The position numbers and the translations under genes were made by a program. Source: Polytrichum commune (lineage: Eukaryota; Streptophyta; Polytrichopsida; Polytrichales; Polytrichaceae). From it: a stretch of 64,000 bases of DNA. The stretch is taken from contig OX485804.1 of assembly GCA_950295325.1 (NCBI GenBank), positions 60,482,533 through 60,546,532 on the forward strand. The letters run 5' to 3'. Below the pieces are notes generated by a model that was not told where the DNA came from, did no database searches, and was given only the letters and a program-made list of their open reading frames with translations. Shown here piece by piece: positions 57,301 to 64,000 of the stretch; position 1 is the first letter of the stretch, and every line of letters starts with the position of its first letter.

Positions 57301-60300
57301 AGTATTTATCAATTTCCTCCTTTACTTTAGCTGCATAATTGGGGTTCATTTTGTACCGCATTTGCCGCACCGGCTTGGCTTCCAGTTGTAATTCAATTTT
57401 GTGTTCACAAACATACGGGGGTATCCCCTTCATGTCCTTATATGTAAATGCGAACACATCTTTAAAACGAAGCAAAAGATCTTTCACTTTAGCTTCGTAT
57501 TCTCCCAAGTCCTTGGCAATTTTCACCAACTTAGGATCTTCAAGGGTTCCTAGGTTCAAATTTTTGACTAGGTCTTCATCTTCCACGGTCCATCCCGCTA
57601 TCTTCTTTCCTTTGACTGCCTCCACGGCAGGAGTGACGTCCACCGTTATATCCCCTTCCTTAACCTTGTAGAATTGGTCCGGATATACGGGTTTCTCTTC
57701 CATGGCCTCTTGCTCCTTCTTGGTAGCTTTCCGAGGCCGAGGTTTCTCTGGTTCGCCGGGGTTTGCTTTAGGCCTTCCCGGTTTCTTAGGGTTATCAACC
57801 CCCACTGTATTACAGCTTGATCCGTGTAGTTTCCTTAAACTCTTTAAATCAAAGTCTCCCATCGGTAGCAACTCGGGAAATGCCTCGTAAACTATTGCTT
57901 CCTCTTCATCCGATAGTCCCATCTCCCAGTCATAGTCTTCCCAATTTAAGGGTCTCTTACCCGGTGGTAGTGCCGGGGTCCTTTGAGTACTCAATTCTAC
58001 CTTGCTTCCTCCTTGAGTCAAGGTCAATTTGTTGAGGGGCCAATCATGTTGTGCTTGGGCCTCCTTTAACCATGGTCTCCCTAATAACAGAGAGTAACTA
58101 TCTTCGGTGCTCACCATGTCTATAACGGTGAGTGTTGTCCGGATTACGATTCCGCCGACATCGAGGCGTACATCCCGGATGATTCCTTTGGGCATGACCT
58201 TCCTTTGGTCAGCCATTTTGATGGTAAATGGGGCGGGCTCTATTTTGTCAAGCCCTAGTTTCTTTCTTAAGGTATTAGTGATGATGTTCACTCCTGAGCC
58301 ACCATCGATTAAAACATTTGGAACTCTTCTGTTCTTAACAATTACTGATATCATGGGCATTTCTTCGTCGAACGCCTTTGCTGTTACGTGATATGTGGAG
58401 GTCGGTTTCTCTGTTTCCTCCTCTTGGCTGGTAAGGGCCGCCATTACCCGTTTCTTGCAATAGGGGGCTATCTCTAGCAGCTGCCCTATTGAGATGTTTG
58501 CTTTTGTGTGATTCATCACACTTTCCAAAATTTTATCCACCCTTGCTCGGGTAGTTGTTGGAACGCCTCCTTTCTCGGGGCTCCGTTTCGCTGGTTCTTC
58601 TGCCTCCTTTTCTGGGTACCAAGGTGCGAACTCCTCTGGCGTTGGTAGAGCTTCGCCCTCTTCCTCCTGTATTTCATGGATGGTCTTACTCACCTCCCGG
58701 TGGACCTCCCTATCCGCTTTCCATTCTTCACTGTTGGCTCCTATCGGCCTTTCTTCAATCACTTTGTTGCGTTCGTTATCCTCGAACGCGTCATCCCTTT
58801 CATCTTCCGAGTTCTCTTCCCTCTTTTGGTGGTCTTCTTGCTCCCCTGAGCTGCCACTGCTCGATTCATCATCGTCGTTGCTGTCATCACTTTCACTATC
58901 CTCTTTGCCTTTCTCGGCTGCGGCCCGTTGGCCTCTTGTCATCACACAAACCGCAGGGGACACTACGTTGGCTCCTACTGCCGGCTTTGTGTTTCTAAAT
59001 CCACTCAACTCCTGTTGGTGTTTAATAAAGTGCGGACAATCCGGTTTCCGGTGCCCCTTCTGATGACAATAGAAACACTCGTCGGGGTTGCCATCTCGCT
59101 GTGGTCCGCCAGTGAACCCAGTTCTCGGCGTTGCTTTGGTGTTGTTATTATCCATCAGGCTTCTGGTATACTCATACCTGTCATGGTTAATAGGTCCTCT
59201 GGGACCTCCTCGGTAGGGGTATCCATCTTCCCTCCGGTAATCTTGGGTTTTGTAAGGGGAATAACCTTCCCTTCGAAAATCATCTATGTAGTTGTCGTTG
59301 GGCCTGTAGTATGGCCGTTCCTCTCTGCGATATTCATTTCCCCGGTAGGGGCCTCCCGCCTCCCGCCGGTAATCGCCTTCCCTAAATGGGGATCTTTCAT
59401 CTCTTCTAAATTCCGTCCTCGGTTCGAACCGAACTCTTCTTTCATTCATTTCCCGCCTAGGAGTTATTGCTCCTGGCCTTCGATTGGATTGGGGTTGTAT
59501 TTGGTTTACCCCATATCTTCTATCCCGGGGCCTCCGAGATTCGTGCCTTTCATAAACACACTCACTTGTGTTATGAGTGAGGCTATTGCAGTTGGTACAT
59601 TGTTTCATTTGACACTCCTGTACGTAGTGTCCTTCATTTCGGCATCGCCGACAAATTATTCCCGTTCTGAATTTTCGGCTTCCCAAAGCCAGTCCCTCGA
59701 TCTCTTCTCTGAGTATTTTGAGATCATTCTTGGTCGTATCGTTTTTCTTACCCTTTGATTTCTTTTTCTTCCTTTTCCTTTCTTCTTCTGAATCATCGCT
59801 TGATTCATCGCTGTCACTCTCGTCATGAAATCTTCCTTTTCTCATTTGACCTAACTCCAATTTCCGAGCTGAGGCTTTGGCTTCGTCTAAATCATCGGTT
59901 GGCATTAAATCAATATGTTTGGCATACTCCTTCTTAAGGCCGTTAAGGAACCATGCCTTCTTGAACTGATTACTGGGTTGGGGATTGATTTTTGAGGATT
60001 CCACCATACCCCTTTCATAAAATTCTTCGATTGTCTTGTCTTTCTTCTGTTTGAGGGAGCCTAAGCCTTCAATGACTTCCCCCTCCGATTTCTTTGATCT
60101 GAATCTCATAAGAAAAGCAGTTCCTAAAGTTGGCCAATCTGGAAAATGATTTGGGCCAAATTGGGAGTACCATTCTAATGCTCGCTTCTTCAAGGTGACT
60201 GGAAATAATTGCAACTTGATTGCATCTGTGTCTTCCTGGTTGGCAAGACACACATTGTTAAATTCTTGCATGTAAGTGTCGGGATCTGTCTTACCTTTGT

Positions 60301-60793
60301 AGGTCGGTAAGGGAACCTTTGTTCTCCGTTGTTGTGCAGCCATGTTGGCTGAATTGGGTGGGTTGTTTCCAACACTAGGTGGGTTGTTGGTATTTGGTGG
60401 TGGTGTTGGGCTGACTCTGGTGTTAATTCCAAGGTTTTGGAATTGTTTAAGTCTCTCTTCAAATTTCCTCCTTAATTCATCGAATTCTTCTTGAGTGATG
60501 GGCTTTTTGATTTCTTGGTCTGTTTGGTTCTGAGTGCTCCCTCCTGAAAAGCCGGAGTCCTCGTAGCTGAATTGTTCTTCAAAATTCCTTCTTAGTTTCT
60601 CCCAACTCCTTTGGTCGTAAAGATCTTCCTCGGTCGTGTTTCCTTGATAGGTTTTGTCTTGCGCTCTATCTACTGGGGTATGCGTACCCGTGGTTTTACC
60701 TGTACCTTTTGTTCTCAAGACATATGTCCCAAGAGGGGTACCTATTATCAAATCATCCTCATCTTCCTCGCTTTCTTCTGATTCAAGTTCTCT
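51383..60793 (-). pseudogene. gag-pol: gag-pol polyprotein with three in-frame stops
   Basis: One frame continues from about 60793 to 51383, interrupted only by TGA at 55166-55168, TAA at 53717-53719 and TGA at 52001-52003. Domains in order: Gag capsid region about 60315-59850 (PLPTYKGKTDPDTYMQEF); CCHC knuckles 59666-59565 and 59080-59034 (CFYCHQKGHRKPDC); protease with VLIDGGSGVNI (58318-58279); RT about 57400-56700 with FLDD (56914-56902); RNase H about 56500-56120 (HCDAS...TEREALA...DHQAL); the zinc-module array 56045-52835; integrase core with D in GLDF, D in VSDQGSHF and E in QAESTNK (about 52830-52250); C-terminal SH3-like part with GKFKIRWAGPYVI (about 51990-51840), no chromodomain. 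In RT the usual MPFGL motif reads MPFDL. The first stop falls where every sibling module has Trp. Copy likely dead unless the stops are bypassed. Confidence 0.9.
52835..56045 (-). repeat. Eight tandem integrase-linker/H2C2 zinc-module repeats inside pol
   Basis: Module starts on the minus strand, at the DW[RT] motif: 56045, 55596, 55171, 54772, 54363, 53965, 53576, 53182; the last ends near 52835. Unit lengths are 348-449 nt. Each unit runs: DW[RT]..P..YL..G; a short helix; a FF..G.L.R-like strand block; a G...C[IM]A/PG block; LH.....HLS; GPYWWPT; a D; C..C. In each of modules 1, 2, 3, 4, 5, 7 and 8 the His-His-Cys-Cys ligand set is visible (for example AHEGIAGGHF with CTQCDIC in module 8). 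Module 6 has Tyr at the first His, lacks the second, has C...Y at the Cys pair, reads WWPN and contains the TAA stop. Modules differ widely in sequence, so the duplications are old. Module 8 adjoins the catalytic core as in ordinary integrases. Confidence 0.92.
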
Positions 60794-61107
60794 TCATTCA
60801 AGTCTTCATGTACTTTGCTTGTCTCACCATTACCTCCTCCTTCACTTTGACTTCTATGGTGGCTGGGCTTAGGGGTGTGGGAACCTATTGCCGGTGGTTC
60901 AGAAGCGTATCGGCTCTCTTCACTTCCTGTAGTTCTTTGTCTTGTACGCCTAGCGTTCCTCTCTTCTCTTTCTCTCTTGAGTTGTTCAGTCCGCCTTATG
61001 CGGTCTTCTCTGGAATGCATGCGCTCCACATGCTTCTTCTCTGCCTCATGTTCTCTAGGAGTTGGTGATGTACTTCTCGTACTAGATGTATCCTCATGAT
61101 CAACCAT
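60748..61107 (-). CDS. gag: N-terminal gag segment (119 codons), in a different frame from the rest of gag-pol
   Basis: Starts at a good ATG (MVDHEDTSSTRSTSPTPREH) and encodes a very basic, Arg/Glu-rich, probably disordered region. It ends in TGA at 60748-60750. The main gag-pol frame is open from about 60793, so the frames overlap by about 46 nt. In the overlap the downstream frame reads as acidic ELESEESEEDEDD, which looks like real protein, while this frame drifts into KKARKMRMI. That suggests a one-base indel, or a frameshift signal, at about 60750-60793. No classic slippery heptamer is evident. Confidence 0.6.
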   Translation of the reverse strand: MVDHEDTSSTRSTSPTPREHEAEKKHVERMHSREDRIRRTEQLKREREERNARRTRQRTTGSEESRYASEPPAIGSHTPKPSHHRSQSEGGGNGETSKVHEDLNEENLNQKKARKMRMI

Positions 61108-61243
61108 GTATGCTACTGAGAGTGTTTCGGGGTCATGGTCTTGGCCGGCTCTCTCAACTCTGACGCCTCAATGCACCCGTACTTCACCTGTTTGCCTATG
61201 GATGATTACTTGGACACTTGATTTAAGTTCTTGTTTCTTGTTC

Positions 61244-61861
61244 CTATTCCTGTTCCACATTCAAGTTCCCCACACTACCATGCAAACCACCATACAGAGG
61301 TAAGAATATCTTTCTAATATACAAATCATACAATAACCCCTCCTGTTTATAGTGGTATCCTCGATGCTTGGTTGCTCCCAACGCATGAGCATTAATACCT
61401 TCACCTCCGTTATTCCACACCTTGGAATAAATTAACGCCTGTAGTTCCTCTGGTAATTCCTCAATGCTTCTCTCAAATTGAGACCGGTAAGCAAAGCCTA
61501 TTTCTTTTTCTTTAAACAACTGCCATGTTTTGTCTTCGTAGTATTTTTGCATGTCCCACATCAAGTCGTGGAATTTCTTCGTTCCTTCCCATTTTCTCAA
61601 GGTTGTTTTATCGGTGTTATACTTTGGATAATCCCATGGCCACCTGCCTAGGATTGAGATTTCTTGTTGTTTGGAGTTATCTTCTTCTCCTTCTCTATTT
61701 TGTTGCACAATAAATCCGCGGAGGTTAAACTGTTCGAGTCGCCGTTGCACTGCTCTTTCTACACGATCTTGTTTTCGCGGTCCAAATGTTTCCGCCCACT
61801 TCCGATTCTCATCTATGACTTGTTGGAGTCTCCCACAATATAGGTAGTATATATTCTCCAT
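61244..61861 (-). CDS. 205-aa ORF between PBS and gag, function unknown
   Basis: Opens about 110 nt inside the 5' LTR with ATG (MENIYYLYCGRLQQ...). The product is charged and rich in aromatic residues (LGRWPWDYPKYN, FHDLMWDMQKYYEDKTW), with no domain I recognise, no signal peptide and no membrane segment. Its frame differs from the gag ORF that follows after ~135 nt. Ogre-type retrotransposons are known for an additional ORF1 before gag, and the position matches; sequence relationship is not claimed. It could also be an upstream part of gag joined by splicing. It appears intact. Confidence 0.6.
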   Translation of the reverse strand: MENIYYLYCGRLQQVIDENRKWAETFGPRKQDRVERAVQRRLEQFNLRGFIVQQNREGEEDNSKQQEISILGRWPWDYPKYNTDKTTLRKWEGTKKFHDLMWDMQKYYEDKTWQLFKEKEIGFAYRSQFERSIEELPEELQALIYSKVWNNGGEGINAHALGATKHRGYHYKQEGLLYDLYIRKIFLPLYGGLHGSVGNLNVEQE

Positions 61862-61949
61862 TGATGCCTGCCATCCATCTTTTTCCCAAATATTGTACGT
61901 TGTAAATTTTAACTTCTAATCTAGGTAAGTGTAACATCCATGTGGCGAT

Positions 61950-61967
61950 TCCCCAGCATGGTCGCCA
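61950..61967 (-). promoter_or_regulatory. Primer binding site
   Basis: TGGCGACCATGCTGGGGA on the minus strand, three bases inside the 5' LTR. It starts TGG, pairing with a tRNA CCA end. 14 of 18 positions agree with the plant tRNA-Asp-type PBS, and TGGCGACCA fits the acceptor end of a plant tRNA-Arg. Which tRNA primes is undecided. Confidence 0.75.
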
Positions 61968-63099
61968 AAATGTCGAGGTCACCTTCAAACCCTCAGCAAC
62001 TTAGACGGTGTAACCCGCTGCTGACCGGTTTACATGGAAGTTACTCCCACCAAAATTAGATCCTTCATTTGATTTCCATTTCTGGTGAAGGTGTTTGCAC
62101 TCATATAATCTTAATTTTGTGATACAAAATCTTAATGCTCTTTTTGAATCCTCAAGGACAAATTGACCTAAGTTTTCAAGTTTATGTTCCCCGAAATCTA
62201 ATGTCAAGGTTAGGTGATCCTAAACCTTTAAATAGATTTAGCAACACAATACTTTTCGTAATCAAGAACAGTGTTTCAAAATCCTTTTTATAAATCCCTA
62301 AGGATAAAGTGTCCAAGTTGTCAAGTTTATGTTCCCCGAAATCTTAATGTCAAGGTTAAGTGTTTTAGGGAGAACATCATTCATACATACAATATCTTTC
62401 ATGGTTTGAATGATCGTAAAATATCCGTAATCCATTAAGAATGTGTGTTTATGATAAGTTTACAATTCCTTTGAAGGTCCAAACATACTCTCTCACTAAA
62501 GTATATTCATAAGATTTCATTCTTCTACTCAATTCCTAGAGTTCACATAATGTTCACGTGAAAAGCTTTCATCAAATGTTTGTTCCGTTTCCAAGAATCA
62601 TTCCTCAATCTTATGTCATGATTTTAGAGTTCTCTTCAAATCTAGAAGGTAGAGTTTAATGAGTTGGAATCCTAATCTCGTTTCGAGTTGATAGGTTGAT
62701 GAGGCTCAATTGCCGGCCGCATTCCGTGTACTCAAGTTGGCTTGATTTCATGTTTTGATAACCTCCATGTCGCATCCACCTTTATTTCTCCAAATCATGA
62801 TCTCGACTTCGCCACTTAGCTCAATCTATCTCTAATCATACTCGAGTAGCTTAGGTATCCATTTTCGGCTTCTCCATGTTTAACTCTTTCGAGTACTACT
62901 AATTTGGCCTTTTGCCTTTAATCGATTTTCCAAATTTATAAATGTCTCCAAAAGTTCCTCCGGTATATTTCCAAAATCCTAAACTACCTATGGATCCTTT
63001 GACCCTCTCCGTGTTTTGAAGAATCTCTATGATTTTCTATCCTCCAAAGTCTTGAATCATTTTGAGAATATTCTTCTCAATCTCTAAAAGTTTTAAGCC

Positions 63100-63305
63100 T
63101 TGAGGATGATCTTTCAATCCTTTTGTGCTCGAGGATCTTAGTTTCAATCCTTTGTTCTTCACGTCGAGGATAATATTTCAATCCTTTCGGCTTCGAGTCG
63201 AGGATAATATTTCAATCCTTTAGTTCCGAACGCCTCCGAGGATAATATTTCAATCCTTTAAGTTCCGAAAGCCTCCGAGGATAATATTTCAATCCTTTAA
63301 AGTTC
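63100..63305. repeat. Tandem repeats in the transcribed LTR leader
   Basis: Five or six copies of GAGGATAATATTTCAATCCT (plus strand) at ~37-40 bp spacing, the last ones separated by AGTTCCGAA-CGCCTCC. They lie downstream of the TATA box, so they would be in the 5' leader RNA. The same array is in the left LTR at about 45840-46046. Confidence 0.85.
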
Positions 63306-63382
63306 GTAGGCCACTGGTCTTCTAGTCCGCCACCTCGAGTTGCTTGCGTTGAATGAGGTGAATTAGGTGCCATATGTGGCCC

Positions 63383-63391
63383 CTTTATATA
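63383..63391 (-). promoter_or_regulatory. LTR TATA box
   Basis: TATATAAAG on the minus strand, within CCTATATAAAGGGGCC. It would place the transcription start near 63355 on the minus strand, making U3 about 0.8 kb and R+U5 about 1.4 kb. The same motif in the 3' LTR is at 46124-46132. Confidence 0.65.
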
Positions 63392-64000
63392 GGCTTCGAA
63401 TTTAGGGTAATCTAAGATGTGGCGGTTAGGTCTTTAAATGTTTGTATTTACTAATTTTAGCCCTGAATGTTCATACAGTCTAAATTAGGCTCTGTCAGAT
63501 CTATAATTAGACTGGCACGTGCTTTAATTAGATCTACTCATTAAGTACATGCGGCCATGTTCTAACCGCCTAGATGTGCCTTGGGTGGTTATAACTCCTC
63601 TTCATCCATTCATCCACTTTGTACCCATCCATTCATTTGCATAAGTTCATTACGATGAAGTAGGTAGTTATGTTCATCCGGAGGGATTTCATCCCCCTCG
63701 GGTATGTCCTTTCATCCCCCCCTTTGTCCTAAGTGTCTACCACCTTTCTCACTAACCTATCTACTAATTGGTGAGGTGGCTCGGTGAAGTGGCCGCCCCG
63801 TGCCCTAATCTGCCCTCGGTGGCCTTAAAACGCGGTCGGTCCCTCAGTCTTCACAGCTTCCTCCTTGTGGTCTCCCCGGCTCCTTGGTCTTCTGGTCCCT
63901 TGCCTGAAGGCCCCGCAGCTCCCCTGTACGCCACGTGTCCGTCTTCCTAAGCTCCTGTGTTGGCCCCCCGTCGGTCTCGCGGTCTTCAGTCCGAATGGCT

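Larger units (their letters stand above)
44712..64000 (-). mobile_element. Large Ty3/gypsy LTR retrotransposon (non-chromodomain, Ogre/Tat/Athila-like), right LTR cut by window end
   Basis: Element order on the minus strand: 5' LTR (right), PBS 61967-61950, 205-aa ORF, gag, protease, RT, RNase H, eight-unit integrase zinc-module array, integrase core and C-terminal domain, 1.8 kb spacer, 878-aa ORF, PPT 46898-46882, 3' LTR (left). The LTR offset is constant at 17259 bp, so the whole element should end near 64140 and be ~19.4 kb. Protease-RT-RNase H-integrase order defines Ty3/gypsy. A DGGSG protease, absence of a chromodomain after integrase, an extra ORF before gag and another after pol, and an Arg/Asp-like PBS point to the Ogre/Tat/Athila side. 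Several coding lesions are present, so this copy is probably not autonomous although the LTRs look unmutated. Confidence 0.93.
61971..64000 (-). repeat. 5' LTR (right in window), truncated by window edge
   Basis: The first 2030 bp of the plus-strand orientation are visible; about 140 bp (U3 end) lie outside. Comparing blocks with 44712-46741 I found no substitution or indel, and the coordinate offset stays at 17259 throughout. It carries the promoter that would transcribe the element leftward. Confidence 0.93.

Noticed and set aside
58555-59758. Long plus-strand ORFs (147, 127 and 276 codons) opposite gag
   Set aside because: They lie antisense to the well-supported gag/protease frame with its zinc knuckles and DGGSG motif; composition is that of complementary-strand shadows.

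Overview
The window looks like land-plant nuclear DNA. It has two intron-bearing genes with GT-AG introns (a plastid-type rhomboid and an NPH3/RPT2-type BTB protein), surrounded by AT-rich, gene-poor DNA full of short inverted-repeat elements, tRNA-derived repeats, microsatellites and long terminal repeat (LTR) elements. I cannot name the species. Gene density is low and nothing bacterial or viral is present apart from endogenous retroelement sequence.

Layout. 1-6 kb: degenerate duplications, two MITE-like elements and two clusters of a ~78 bp minisatellite. 6.1-8.8 kb (+): an eight-exon rhomboid protease gene, RBL11-like, with the Ser/His dyad intact. 10.9-14.4 kb (-): a seven-exon NPH3/RPT2-like gene of about 770 codons with a Ser-rich N-terminal extension. 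14.4-44.7 kb: no recognisable protein gene. This stretch holds a solo LTR with a 5-bp target-site duplication, several families of inverted-repeat elements (one with a clean 8-bp duplication, so hAT-like), tRNA-derived SINE-like repeats and tandem repeats.

44.7-64.0 kb is one large non-chromodomain Ty3/gypsy retrotransposon on the minus strand. Its two LTRs show no difference over the ~2.03 kb visible in both; the right LTR runs off the window. Its order is 5' LTR, PBS, a 205-aa ORF, gag, protease, RT, RNase H, integrase, a 1.8 kb spacer, an 878-aa coiled-coil ORF, PPT, 3' LTR. An extra ORF before gag and another after pol, and an Arg/Asp-type PBS, suggest the Ogre/Tat/Athila side of the family.

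The standout is between RNase H and the integrase core. Where one integrase linker plus H2C2 zinc-binding unit is expected, there are eight tandem, strongly diverged copies of ~390-450 nt each. Each has a DWR..P..YL start, and seven of the eight keep all His/His/Cys/Cys positions plus a near-invariant YWWPT motif (seven of eight). I know of no described retroelement with such an array. The gag-pol frame also carries three in-frame stops and a split in early gag, although the LTRs look identical. A copy this young with so many breaks suggests it was mobilised in trans, or that the stops are bypassed.
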